From assembly GCF_051603425.1 (NCBI RefSeq), contig NZ_CP194411.1, forward strand, positions 1,674,001 to 1,738,000: DNA of 64,000 bases, given 5' to 3'. Both the position numbers and the translations under genes were made by a program. The notes under the pieces are model-generated. The model ran no database searches. It saw only the letters and a program-made list of their open reading frames with translations, and was not told the origin of the DNA. Positions 41,160-49,588 of this stretch are shown piece after piece; position 1 is the first letter of the stretch, and each line of letters opens with the position of its first letter. The DNA is from Selenomonas sputigena_A. Its GTDB lineage: Bacteria; Bacillota; Negativicutes; Selenomonadales; Selenomonadaceae.

Positions 41160-42203
41160 CTATCGTTCGAGCAAGATGAGCCGATCGGCGGGAAAATGCA
41201 GATAGAATTCTTTTTGCCCCAGCCCTTGCCAAGCGATTTTTTCAATCTCCCAACGCACGGGCGCGGCGTCCGAATCCGCCTTCTTCGCCATGACGAGGTA
41301 GGAAAAAGCATCCTCGATGATCTGCACGGCTTCCATGCGCGGCGTGTTTTCCGCCGCTTCTTTGCGCAGGGAGAAAAAGTGGGCGCGGATGCCGACGTAG
41401 CGGAGGTTCTCGGGCACGGGGGCGGCAGAGTGCAGTGCGATCTGCCAGTCCTCGGCGAAGAGCTCATGCTCTGCCGTGCGGCGTGCGCGGGAGATGTTCT
41501 TGCAGCCCGTGAGGAGCGTCGCCGCGAGCGTGCCCGGCTGCTCGAAGAGCGCGTGCTTTGTGCCGAGCGATTCGAGTGCGCCGCCGCTTAAGACGGCGAT
41601 GCGGTCGGCCAAGCGGTAGGCTTCGCCGCGGTCGTGCGAGACGAGGACGGCGGCGCGTCCATAGGAGTCGAAGAGGCGCAGAAGCTCAAGCTCTAACTGC
41701 CACTTGAGGTAGCTGTCAAGCGCAGAGAACGGCTCGTCGAGGAGCAGCAATTCTGCATCAGAGGCGAGGATGCGCGCGAACGCTGTGCGCTGCTTCTGCC
41801 CGCCCGAAAGCTCCTTGGGGTAGGAGTTTTCGAGTCCCGCAAGCGAAAAGCGCGCAAGCTCCCTTTCGAGGAGCTTGCGCTTTTCTTCTTTCGTGCCGTG
41901 CGCCGAAAACGTGATGTTCTCGGCGACGGTCATGTTGGGAAAGAGGGCGTAGTCTTGGAACAGGTAGCCGACGCGGCGCTTCTGCGGCGCGAGGTTGACG
42001 CCCTTTTCGCTGTCGAAGAGCGTGCGCCCGTTGAGCAGGATGCGCCCCTCGTCGGGCTTTTCGATGCCCGCGATGCACTTCAAGGTCATGCTCTTGCCGC
42101 AGCCCGAGGCGCCGAGCAGCGCGAGCACTTCGTCGCGCACGGAAAATTCCACGGCAAGATCGAAGCCGCGCAGCTTCTTGCGGATCTTGACTTCAAGTTC
42201 CAT
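41160..42203 (-). CDS. modC: Molybdate ABC transporter ATPase
   Basis: 347 aa. Walker A LGASGCGKSMT (about 32-42), Q-loop YLFQDYALFPNMTVAENI, signature ELSGGQKQRTAFAR, Walker B LLLDEPFSALDS and H-loop VSHDRGEAY. The C-terminal domain (about 235-345) is longer than a single TOBE domain and matches regulatory mop/TOBE folds only loosely. The start overlaps the modA stop by one base (TAATG arrangement), so translation is coupled. Provides energy for molybdate import that feeds the nar and mo genes nearby. Confidence 0.92.
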   Translation of the reverse strand: MELEVKIRKKLRGFDLAVEFSVRDEVLALLGASGCGKSMTLKCIAGIEKPDEGRILLNGRTLFDSEKGVNLAPQKRRVGYLFQDYALFPNMTVAENITFSAHGTKEEKRKLLERELARFSLAGLENSYPKELSGGQKQRTAFARILASDAELLLLDEPFSALDSYLKWQLELELLRLFDSYGRAAVLVSHDRGEAYRLADRIAVLSGGALESLGTKHALFEQPGTLAATLLTGCKNISRARRTAEHELFAEDWQIALHSAAPVPENLRYVGIRAHFFSLRKEAAENTPRMEAVQIIEDAFSYLVMAKKADSDAAPVRWEIEKIAWQGLGQKEFYLHFPADRLILLER

Positions 42204-42994
42204 TATTTTCCGGCGGCTTTGAAGCCGTACTTTTCAAGGATCGCCATGCCCTTTTCCGAGGAAACGAAGTCGAGGAAGGATTTCGCCTCGTCCATGTGCT
42301 TCGTGTCCTTCAAGATGGCGGCGGGGTAGATGACGGGCTTGTGCGAGCCTGTCGGAGCTTTCGCTGCGACCTTGACCTTGTCGGAAACTGCAGCGTCCGT
42401 CGCGTAGACGACGCCGCAGTCTGCGTCGCCCGTCTCCGTCCACGAGAGAACTTGGCGCACGTCGGAGCCGTAGACCGCCTTGCCCTTCACCTGGTCGAGG
42501 ATGCCGAGCTTCGTGAGGATTTCTTCCGTGTACTGGCCGACGGGAACACCCTTCGGCTCGCCGAGTGCAACGCGAGAAACCGTAGGAGTCGCAAGCGCGT
42601 CAAAGGATGTGATATCCTTGCCGCTGTCCTTGGGAACAATGAGCACGACCTCGTTTTCGAGGAGGTTCTTGCGCGTGCCGTCGGCGAGAAGCCCCGCCTT
42701 TTCGAGTGCATCCATCTGCTTCTGCGCTGCCGAGAAGAAGAGGTCGGCGTTGCCGCCGTTTTCGATCGCCTGCTGCAGGGCGCCGCTGCTGCCGAAGTTG
42801 AAGACGATCTTCGTCTGAGGATGCTCCTTCGCGTACTCGGTTGCGATCTCGTTCATCGCGTCGGTCAGGCTCGCGGCAGCGGAGACCTGCAGCTCGACGG
42901 CATCCTGCTTTGCGTCCGAGGCGCTTGGCACTGTGCCGCAGCCCGTGAGCGTGAACAGGGTTAGGGACGAGAGGAAGAGCACGATTTTTTTCAT
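42203..42994 (-). CDS. modA: Molybdate-binding lipoprotein
   Basis: 263 aa. The signal peptide ends LTGCG (Cys about 19), a lipobox. The mature part has the ModA core: QVSAAASLTDAMNEIATEYAKEHPQTKIVFNFGSSGALQQAIENGGNADLFFSA (split here as SAAASLTDAM and FNFGSSGALQQ), and later QVLSWTETGDADCGVVYATDA. Ser in SAAAS and SSG and Tyr in VVYATD are typical oxyanion contacts. AAGGAAAGGAG precedes the ATG on the minus strand. First gene of modABC, divergent from narG. Confidence 0.95.
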   Translation of the reverse strand: MKKIVLFLSSLTLFTLTGCGTVPSASDAKQDAVELQVSAAASLTDAMNEIATEYAKEHPQTKIVFNFGSSGALQQAIENGGNADLFFSAAQKQMDALEKAGLLADGTRKNLLENEVVLIVPKDSGKDITSFDALATPTVSRVALGEPKGVPVGQYTEEILTKLGILDQVKGKAVYGSDVRQVLSWTETGDADCGVVYATDAAVSDKVKVAAKAPTGSHKPVIYPAAILKDTKHMDEAKSFLDFVSSEKGMAILEKYGFKAAGK

Positions 42995-43039
42995 AAAAAG
43001 ACTCCTTTCCTTAATAAAGACATTTCATAATATTTGCTT

Positions 43040-43080
43040 AGTATACCATAAGGAAAACAATTTGCAGTAATATTTATCAC
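43040..43080 (-). promoter_or_regulatory. modA promoter with a Crp/Fnr-like box at about -41
   Basis: On the minus strand TGG-TATACT is an extended -10 (complement of 43040-43045), giving a start near 43033. GTGATAAATATTAC (complement of 43067-43080) is centred about 40.5 bp upstream, the position of class II Crp/Fnr activators. The -35 is poor, consistent with activator dependence. The site has the TGA-N6-T-A-type symmetry of Crp/Fnr half-sites. Confidence 0.55.
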
Positions 43081-43095
43081 GATATGTCGTATATC
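43081..43095. promoter_or_regulatory. Central palindrome of the modA/narG control region
   Basis: GATAT-GTCGT-ATATC is a perfect 5-5-5 inverted repeat between the two Crp/Fnr-like boxes, about equidistant from both genes. It may bind a second regulator. Confidence 0.35.
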
Positions 43096-43115
43096 AAATA
43101 AAAAATTTTTGTCTT

Positions 43116-43129
43116 GTGATATTTATTAC
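43116..43129 (+). promoter_or_regulatory. Crp/Fnr-like box facing narG
   Basis: TTGTGATATTTATTACAG (43114-43131) has the TTGTGA-N6-TnACAn layout; its core GTGATATTTATTAC is centred at 43122.5 and nearly mirrors the modA-side box. Possible -10 hexamers for narG are TGTAAT (43156-43161) and TAGAAT (43171-43176), placing the box near -45 or -60. HcpR/NnrR-type control of nitrate genes is an inference. Confidence 0.5.
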
Positions 43130-43160
43130 AGGACAAAGCGGAGAAAGCTTTGTCCTGTAA
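43126..43160 (+). other. Perfect 14-bp hairpin in the narG leader
   Basis: TTACAGGACAAAGC (43126-43139), loop GGAGAAA, GCTTTGTCCTGTAA (43147-43160). No U-run follows on either strand, so it is not a standard terminator. It overlaps the narG-side Crp/Fnr-like box by four bases, so it may be an operator or a leader RNA element. Confidence 0.5.
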
Positions 43161-43188
43161 TAAAAAAGATTAGAATAATTTATGAAAA

Positions 43189-43245
43189 CGCTGATAAAAA
43201 GATCTGTCAAGATGGCGGTGCTGAGTTTATCAGCGCGTTCTTAGG
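43189..43245 (+). repeat. Dispersed stem-loop repeat, copy C
   Basis: CGCTGATAAA (43189-43198) pairs with TTTATCAGCG (43226-43235) around a 27-nt loop holding CTGTCAAGATGGCGG. The loop is shared with copy A (14423-14472), while the stem differs but still pairs. It ends about 33 bp before narG, close to its GGAGGGAG ribosome-binding site. Confidence 0.55.
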
Positions 43246-43277
43246 GGGACGAATTTCCTCAGGAGGGAGATGGAGAA

Positions 43278-46200
43278 GTGAGCAGCATTTTCCAGAAGTT
43301 CCGTTATCTTATCCCGAAGGAGCGGACGGCGAGCGGTCACCAACAGATTCATGAGGGCGGACGCGACTGGGAGAACATGTACCGCGACCGCTGGTCGTTC
43401 GACAAGACGGTGCGCTCGACGCACGGCGTGAACTGTACGGGTTCGTGCAGCTGGAACATCTATGTGAAGGACGGTCTCGTGGCTTGGGAGAACCAGGCGA
43501 TGGATTATCCTGAGACTTCGCCCGACATGCCGGACTTCGAGCCTCGCGGCTGTCCGCGCGGCGCGACGTTTTCGTGGTATCTCTACAGCCCGCTGCGCAT
43601 CAAGTACCCGTACCTCAGGAGCGACCTCGCGGAGCTTTGGCGTGAGGCGAGAAAGAATCATAAGACGGCGCTTGAGGCGTGGCGCAGCATCGCCGACGAC
43701 CCTGCGAAGAAGAAGCGCTACAAGGCGGCGCGCGGCATGGGAGGCTTCGTGCGCTCGAATTGGGACGAGGTGTCGGAACTCATCGCCTCGTCGCTTCTCT
43801 ACACGGTAGAAAAGTACGGTCCGGACCGCAATTTCGGCTTTTCCGTCATTCCCGCGAAGTCGATGCTCAGCTATGCTGCAGGACTTCGCTTCCTGCAGCT
43901 CATGGGCGGCGCGGGGCTTTCCTTCTACGACTGGTACGCCGATCTGCCGCCGGCAAGCCCGCAGGTCTGGGGCGATCAGACGGACGTGCCGGAGTCGAGC
44001 GATTGGTACAATGCGGGCTACATCATCACCTGGGGCTCGAACGTGCCGCTGACGCGCACGCCCGACGCGCATTTCTTGACAGAGGTGCGCTACAAGGGAA
44101 CGAAGGTTGTCTCCGTCGCGCCCGACTACGCGGAGTCGACGACGGTCGCCGACACGTGGATCAGTCTGCATACGGGAAGCGATGCAGCCCTCGCCATGGC
44201 GATGGGGCACGTTATCCTGAAGGAGTACTACATTGACAGGGAAGTGCCTTTCTTCGTCGACTATGTGCGCCGCTTCACGGATTTCCCGTTCCTCGTGCTC
44301 CTCGATGAGAAGGAGGACGGCAGCTTCCTGCCCGGACGCTTCCTCAATGCGAAGGACATGGGACGCGCCGACGAGAAGCACGCCGACTTCAAGTTCTACG
44401 TCGTGGATGAGATGACGGAAAGGCTCGTCGTGCCGAACGGCACGATGGGCGACCGCTGGGATCGTCAGGCGAAGTGGAATCTCAAGGAGGAGGACAGCGA
44501 CACGGGCGAGGCGATCAAGGCGCGTCTTTCCGTCCTCGACATCAAGGACGACGCGGTCGAAGTCACTCTGCCGTACTTCGGCACGGAGCGCGAGGAAATG
44601 CTCCTGAAGCGCATGGTGCCCGTAAGGAAGATCAAGACGGCGGCGGGTGAGCGCCTCGTGACGACGGTCTACGACCTGACGATGGCGAACTATGCGATCG
44701 ACCGCGGCCTCGGCGGCGAGGCCGCTGTGTCCTACGAGGATGATGTGCCGTACACGCCGCATTGGCAGGAAAAGTACACGGGCATCTCGCCTGAGCTTGC
44801 CATTCATACGGCGCGTGAGATGGCGGACAACTCGATCAAGACGGACGGCAGAACCATGGTCATCATGGGCGCGGGCATCAACCACTGGTACAACGCCGAC
44901 ATCATTTACCGCACGATCTTGAACCTCCTGCTCTTCATCGGGGCGGAAGGCAGGAACGGCGGCGGCTGGGCGCACTACGTCGGGCAGGAGAAACTGCGCC
45001 CGGCGGAGGGCTGGGCGCGCGTCATGACGGCGACGGACTGGCAGCCGGCGGCGCGCCTGCAGAACAGCACATCGTTCTTCTACTTCGGCACCGATCAGTG
45101 GCGGAGCGACGAGATCGACACGGAGCAGATTGTCGCGGCGACGGGCAAGCCGCGCTACCGCCACCCCGGCGACTACAACGTGCTCGCGGCGCGACTCGGC
45201 TGGCTGCCATCCTACCCGACATTCAACAAGAGCGGGCAGAAGATCATCGACGAGGCGAAGGCGGCGGGTCACGAGGATTTCGAGGACGTGAAGAAGTTCG
45301 TCGCCGAAAGTCTCAAGAAGGGCGAGCTGAACTTCTCGGCGGAAGATCCCGACGCACCCGAGAACTTCCCACGCAACCTCTTCATCTGGCGCGCGAACCT
45401 CATCACTTCATCGTCGAAGGGGCACGAATATTTCCTCAAGTATCTGCTCGGCACGAAGAACGGCCTCTTCGCCGAGGAGAAGTGCCCGACGCGCCCGACG
45501 GAGATCCGTTGGCGCGAGGAGCAGGAGATCAGTCAGCCCGGCGGCGCGGCTGAGGGCAAGCTCGATCTGCTCATCGACCTCGATTTCCGCATGGCAGGCT
45601 CGGCGCTTTATTCCGACGTCGTACTGCCGACGGCGACGTGGTACGAGAAGACCGACCTCTCCTCGACGGACATGCATCCGTTTGTCCATCCGTTCCAGCC
45701 TGCCGTCGATCCCTTGTGGGAGGCGCGCACGGACTGGGACATCTTCCGCACGCTCGCCGAGGCCGTCTCGCGCGTCGCCAAGGAAGCGGGCATGAAGCCG
45801 TACACGGATGTTGTCGCCGTACCTCTGCAGCACGATACGGAAGGCGAGACGGCGCAGCCCGAGGGTCGGATTTGCGACTGGAAGAAGGGCGACTGCGAGC
45901 CGATCCCGGGCAAGACGATGCCGAACCTCGTCAAGGTGGAGCGCGACTATACGAAGGTTTACGAGAAGTGGATCGCGCTCGGCCCCAACGTGGAGAAGGG
46001 CATGGGCGCACACGGCCTCTCGTGGGAGTCGAAGGAGGACTACGAGGAGATCCGAAAGCGCAACGGCGTCATTGAAAACAAGGATTTCATTTCTTACGGC
46101 ATGCCGTCGATCTTCGAGGCGCGCCAGGCCGCCGACGCCGTCATGGGGCTTTCGTCGACGACGAAAGGCTCTGTCGCCGTGCGCGCATGGCAGTCGATGG

Positions 46201-46973
46201 AGAAGCGCACGGGTCTGACGAATCTCACGCGGCTTGCCAAGGATCGCGAGATCGAGCGCTTCACGTTCGATCAGGTCTCCGTGCAGCCGCGTCAGACGAT
46301 CACGACGCCGACGTTCACGGGCAGCAACCGCAATCGCCGCTATACGCCGTTCACGACGAACGTCGAGGAGCTCGTGCCTTTCCGCACGGTGACGGGACGC
46401 CAGTGCTTCTACGTCGATCACGAGCTCATGCAGGAGTGGGGCGAGGCGATGGCGACGTACCGCCCGATCTTGGAGAACCGCCCGATCGAGAAGAAGCTCG
46501 GCGAGGGCAAGGAGATCACGCTGCGCTATCTGACGCCGCACAACAAGTGGAGCACGCACAGCATGTACTTCGACAGCCAGCAGCTCCTGACGCTGTTCCG
46601 CGGCGGGCAGACCGTGTGGTTCAACGAGAAGGACGCTGCCGATATCGACGTCAAGGACAACGACTGGGTCGAGCTTTACAACCGCAACGGCGTCGTCGCC
46701 TCGCGCGTCGTGACCTCGCCCCGCCTGCCGCGCGGCGTCGTATTCATGCACCACGCGCAGGATCGCCACATCAATGTGCCCGGCTCGAAGATTTCGGGCA
46801 CGCGCGGCGGTACGCACAACACGCCGACGCACATCATGATGAAGCCCACGCACATGATCGGCGGCTACGGGCAGTTCAGCTACGGATTCAATTACTACGG
46901 CCCGACGGGCAACCAGCGCGATACCTACGTCGTCGCGCGCAAGATGAAGGAGGTCGATTGGCTTGAGGATTAA
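43278..46973 (+). CDS. narG: Respiratory nitrate reductase, alpha subunit
   Basis: 1231-aa Mo-bisMGD catalytic subunit of the membrane-bound NarGHI complex that reduces nitrate to nitrite on the cytoplasmic side. FS0 cluster ligands are His49, Cys53 and Cys57 (HGVNCTGSC) and Cys92 (RGCPRGA). WYNAGYIITWGSNVPLTRTPDAHF, WINHWYNAD-like (GINHWYNAD) and VVLPTATWYEKTD are conserved blocks around the cofactor. The N-terminal MSSIFQKFRYL... lacks a functional Tat peptide, as in NarG. GTG at 43278 after GGAGGGAG. narH begins inside its 3' end. Confidence 0.97.
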   Translation: MSSIFQKFRYLIPKERTASGHQQIHEGGRDWENMYRDRWSFDKTVRSTHGVNCTGSCSWNIYVKDGLVAWENQAMDYPETSPDMPDFEPRGCPRGATFSWYLYSPLRIKYPYLRSDLAELWREARKNHKTALEAWRSIADDPAKKKRYKAARGMGGFVRSNWDEVSELIASSLLYTVEKYGPDRNFGFSVIPAKSMLSYAAGLRFLQLMGGAGLSFYDWYADLPPASPQVWGDQTDVPESSDWYNAGYIITWGSNVPLTRTPDAHFLTEVRYKGTKVVSVAPDYAESTTVADTWISLHTGSDAALAMAMGHVILKEYYIDREVPFFVDYVRRFTDFPFLVLLDEKEDGSFLPGRFLNAKDMGRADEKHADFKFYVVDEMTERLVVPNGTMGDRWDRQAKWNLKEEDSDTGEAIKARLSVLDIKDDAVEVTLPYFGTEREEMLLKRMVPVRKIKTAAGERLVTTVYDLTMANYAIDRGLGGEAAVSYEDDVPYTPHWQEKYTGISPELAIHTAREMADNSIKTDGRTMVIMGAGINHWYNADIIYRTILNLLLFIGAEGRNGGGWAHYVGQEKLRPAEGWARVMTATDWQPAARLQNSTSFFYFGTDQWRSDEIDTEQIVAATGKPRYRHPGDYNVLAARLGWLPSYPTFNKSGQKIIDEAKAAGHEDFEDVKKFVAESLKKGELNFSAEDPDAPENFPRNLFIWRANLITSSSKGHEYFLKYLLGTKNGLFAEEKCPTRPTEIRWREEQEISQPGGAAEGKLDLLIDLDFRMAGSALYSDVVLPTATWYEKTDLSSTDMHPFVHPFQPAVDPLWEARTDWDIFRTLAEAVSRVAKEAGMKPYTDVVAVPLQHDTEGETAQPEGRICDWKKGDCEPIPGKTMPNLVKVERDYTKVYEKWIALGPNVEKGMGAHGLSWESKEDYEEIRKRNGVIENKDFISYGMPSIFEARQAADAVMGLSSTTKGSVAVRAWQSMEKRTGLTNLTRLAKDREIERFTFDQVSVQPRQTITTPTFTGSNRNRRYTPFTTNVEELVPFRTVTGRQCFYVDHELMQEWGEAMATYRPILENRPIEKKLGEGKEITLRYLTPHNKWSTHSMYFDSQQLLTLFRGGQTVWFNEKDAADIDVKDNDWVELYNRNGVVASRVVTSPRLPRGVVFMHHAQDRHINVPGSKISGTRGGTHNTPTHIMMKPTHMIGGYGQFSYGFNYYGPTGNQRDTYVVARKMKEVDWLED

Positions 46974-48384
46974 AGCGCAGATAGCTATGGTCATGAACCT
47001 TGACAAGTGCCTCGGCTGCCATACTTGCTCGATCACGTGCAAGAACGTCTGGACGAACCGCGAGGGCGCGGAGTACATGTACTTCAACAACGTCGAGACG
47101 AAGCCGGGCATTGGCTACCCGAAGAATTGGGAAGATCAGGAAAAGTGGAAGGGTGGCTGGAAGGTCAAGGACGGCGAACTTTCGCTCGCCTCCGGCGCGA
47201 ACAAGGCGGTGCGCCTCATGAAGCTCTTCTACCATCCCGATCAGCCCGAGCTTGACGACTACTACGAGCCGTGGACATACGACTACGAGACGCTGATCCA
47301 TTCGGGCCGCAAGAACCATCAGCCCGTGGCGCGCCCGCGCTCTCTGATCACGCAGAAGCGCATGGAGATCAAGTGGGGGCCGAACTGGGAGGACGATCTC
47401 GCGAGCGGCGAATCGGCGCGCAGTGATCACAATTTGAAGAAGCTCGGCGAGAAGATCAAGCTGGAATTCCACGATCTCTTCATGAAGTATCTGCCGCGCC
47501 TCTGCAACCACTGTCTGAATCCCGCCTGCGTCGCCGCATGTCCTTCGGGCGCGATCTACAAGCGCGACGAGGACGGCGTCGTCCTCATCTCGCAGGATGT
47601 CTGCCGCGGCTGGCGTCACTGCGTGCCAGCCTGTCCGTACAAGAAGATCTATTACAACTGGAAGTCGAACAAGGCGGAGAAGTGCGTCTTGTGCTATCCG
47701 CGTTTGGAAAACGGCCTGCCGACGGTCTGCACCGACACCTGCGTCGGGCGCATCCGCTACATGGGCGTGATTTTCTACGACATGGACAAGGTGGAAGAGG
47801 CGGCGAAGACGGAGAATGCCGCGCACATTCCTGCGAGCGAGCGCGGCATCTTCCTCGATCCGCGCGACAGGGAAGTGCAGAAGGCGGCGCGTGAGGCGGG
47901 CATTTCCGATGCGTGGATTCATGCGGCGGAGCGTTCGCCCGTCGACAAGATCATCCGTCAGTGGCAGATCGCTCTGCCGCTGCATCCCGAGTACCGCACG
48001 CTGCCGATGGTATGGTACATTCCGCCGCTCTCGCCGATCTTGAAGCATGTGGAAGCGGAGGTCTACCTGCCCGACGCAGCGGACATGCGCATTCCGCTCG
48101 AATACCTGGCGCAGCTCTTCGCGGCGGGCGACGTCGCCGTCGTCAAGAATACGCTCGCGCGGCTCTTGGAAATGCGCACGGTCATGCGCTGCAAGGAAAC
48201 GAAGGAGTCTGTGCCGGCAGAGCTTTCCCTGCATGAGGCGGAGTACGAGGCGATGTATCGTCTGCTCGCCGTTGCCAAGCGCAGGGATCGCGTCGTCATT
48301 CCGGCGGGACTGCAGGCGGAGACGCACGAGCGTCTGCGCATGCTGCAGGGCAGCGCGGGCTATGTCTGCCCGGGAGGTTGCTGA
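46963..48384 (+). CDS. narH: Respiratory nitrate reductase, beta subunit
   Basis: 473-aa electron-transfer subunit. Four Cys clusters are visible: CLGCHTCSITC (Cys16/19/22/26), CNHCLNPACVAACP (about 183), CRGWRHCVPACP, where Trp replaces one Cys and marks a [3Fe-4S] centre, and CVLCYPR...CTDTC. These carry electrons from NarI haem to NarG. TTG start at 46963, overlapping narG by 11 bp, gives the usual (M)RIKAQIAMVMNLDKC; AAGGAGG (46946-46952) supports it. Confidence 0.96.
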   Translation: MRIKAQIAMVMNLDKCLGCHTCSITCKNVWTNREGAEYMYFNNVETKPGIGYPKNWEDQEKWKGGWKVKDGELSLASGANKAVRLMKLFYHPDQPELDDYYEPWTYDYETLIHSGRKNHQPVARPRSLITQKRMEIKWGPNWEDDLASGESARSDHNLKKLGEKIKLEFHDLFMKYLPRLCNHCLNPACVAACPSGAIYKRDEDGVVLISQDVCRGWRHCVPACPYKKIYYNWKSNKAEKCVLCYPRLENGLPTVCTDTCVGRIRYMGVIFYDMDKVEEAAKTENAAHIPASERGIFLDPRDREVQKAAREAGISDAWIHAAERSPVDKIIRQWQIALPLHPEYRTLPMVWYIPPLSPILKHVEAEVYLPDAADMRIPLEYLAQLFAAGDVAVVKNTLARLLEMRTVMRCKETKESVPAELSLHEAEYEAMYRLLAVAKRRDRVVIPAGLQAETHERLRMLQGSAGYVCPGGC

Positions 48385-48908
48385 TGGAAGAGTACAAGAA
48401 GACGCTGAAGCTCGCGGCATATCTTTTGGAGTACCCGAGCGAGGCGTGGTGGCAGGATTTCGACGCCTACCGCGCCGCGGCGGCAGAGATTGAAACGAAG
48501 CAGGCGCGAGAGATCTTGGAAGAGCTTTTTGACTACGCGCAGGAGCTCGGCAGCAAGGCTTACGAAGAGCAATATGTGCGCTCTTTCGAGTTCTCGCCGA
48601 ATACGAACCTTTATCTGACGACGCAGGATCGCACGGACTTCGGCAAGCAGGCGAGCGAGATGCACGTCTACAAGCAGCTGTTTCTCAAGAACGGCTTCGA
48701 CACGCAGAACGAGCTTCCCGACTATTTGCCGGCGCTCTTGGAGCTTGCCGCCGCCCTGCCCGAAGAGAAAGCGGCGGAGGTCTTTCGCACGATGAAGGAC
48801 AAGCTCAAGCTCCTGCGCGACCGCTTCATTGAGGCGAAGCTTGCCTATGCTTTTCTTTTGGACGTCGTGCTCATGCAGGCGGAGAGATGGGAAGGGGATG
48901 CAGCATGA
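48384..48908 (+). CDS. narJ: Nitrate reductase assembly chaperone
   Basis: 174-aa helical TorD/NarJ-family chaperone that binds apo-NarG and guides Mo cofactor insertion; not part of the final enzyme. LAAYLLEYPSEAWWQDF at the N-terminus and the helical YVRSFEFSPNTNLYLTTQ and LPDYLPALLELAAALPEE segments are typical. ATG at 48384 shares its A with the narH stop (TGATG), and a TTG at 48378 is less likely. The stop overlaps narI. Confidence 0.92.
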   Translation: MEEYKKTLKLAAYLLEYPSEAWWQDFDAYRAAAAEIETKQAREILEELFDYAQELGSKAYEEQYVRSFEFSPNTNLYLTTQDRTDFGKQASEMHVYKQLFLKNGFDTQNELPDYLPALLELAAALPEEKAAEVFRTMKDKLKLLRDRFIEAKLAYAFLLDVVLMQAERWEGDAA

Positions 48909-49588
48909 ATGAGTTCTTTTGGGGCGTACTGCCCTACATCGCTTTCACCGTGCTCATAGGCGGCACGATAGCGCGCTACGTCTTGATGGAGCGCGGCTGG
49001 ACGACGAAATCGAGCGAATTTCTCTCGAAGAATGATTTGAAGATTGCAGGTCCGATGTTCCACCTCGGCCTTTTCATGGCCTTGGGCGGTCACATCATCG
49101 GCGTGCTCATTCCGAAGGTCTGCACGGAAGCGGCGGGAATCAACGAGCATCTCTATCACATCATCGCGCTGGCGGGCGGCATACCGGCAGGCATCCTGTT
49201 TTTCTTCGGCTTCCTGCTGCTCTTGAAGCGCCGCTTTCTGGGCAAAGACTACATGCAGGTCAACACGTCGTGCATGGATCGTTGGCTCTACCTCGTGCTC
49301 TTCCTCGCCATCCTGACGGGCTGCGCGGGGACGCTGTCGAACGCCCTGGGCGGCTTCGCTTTTGACTACCGCGCGACGATTTCGCCGTGGTTCCGCTCGC
49401 TCCTTGCGTTCTCGCCCGACGTTTCGCTGATGGAGGGCGTGCCGTTCGTGTTCCGTGCGCACATGCTGCTGTGGATGGTGACGGCGATCCTCTTTCCGTT
49501 CACGCGCCTCGTGCATTGCCTGAGCTTCCCGTTCCTCTATCTGACGCGCAGCCCCATCGTCTATCGCAGGAAGGAGAGCCGCTCGTGA
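48905..49588 (+). CDS. narI: Respiratory nitrate reductase, gamma subunit (cytochrome b)
   Basis: 227-aa membrane subunit with five helices that oxidises quinol and passes electrons to NarH. The two b haems are bound by His pairs visible in MFHLGLFMALGGHIIG (about residues 52-67) and FRAHMLLWMVTAILFPFTRLVHCLS (about 182-207). ATG at 48905 overlaps narJ (ATGA). Completes a NarGHJI operon. The stop overlaps the next gene's GTG. Confidence 0.95.
   Translation: MNEFFWGVLPYIAFTVLIGGTIARYVLMERGWTTKSSEFLSKNDLKIAGPMFHLGLFMALGGHIIGVLIPKVCTEAAGINEHLYHIIALAGGIPAGILFFFGFLLLLKRRFLGKDYMQVNTSCMDRWLYLVLFLAILTGCAGTLSNALGGFAFDYRATISPWFRSLLAFSPDVSLMEGVPFVFRAHMLLWMVTAILFPFTRLVHCLSFPFLYLTRSPIVYRRKESRS

Noticed and set aside
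43230..45272. Long minus-strand open frame (680 codons) opposite narG
   Set aside because: It is an antisense shadow of a GC-rich gene with strong codon bias; the narG frame has complete motifs and the antisense product has none.
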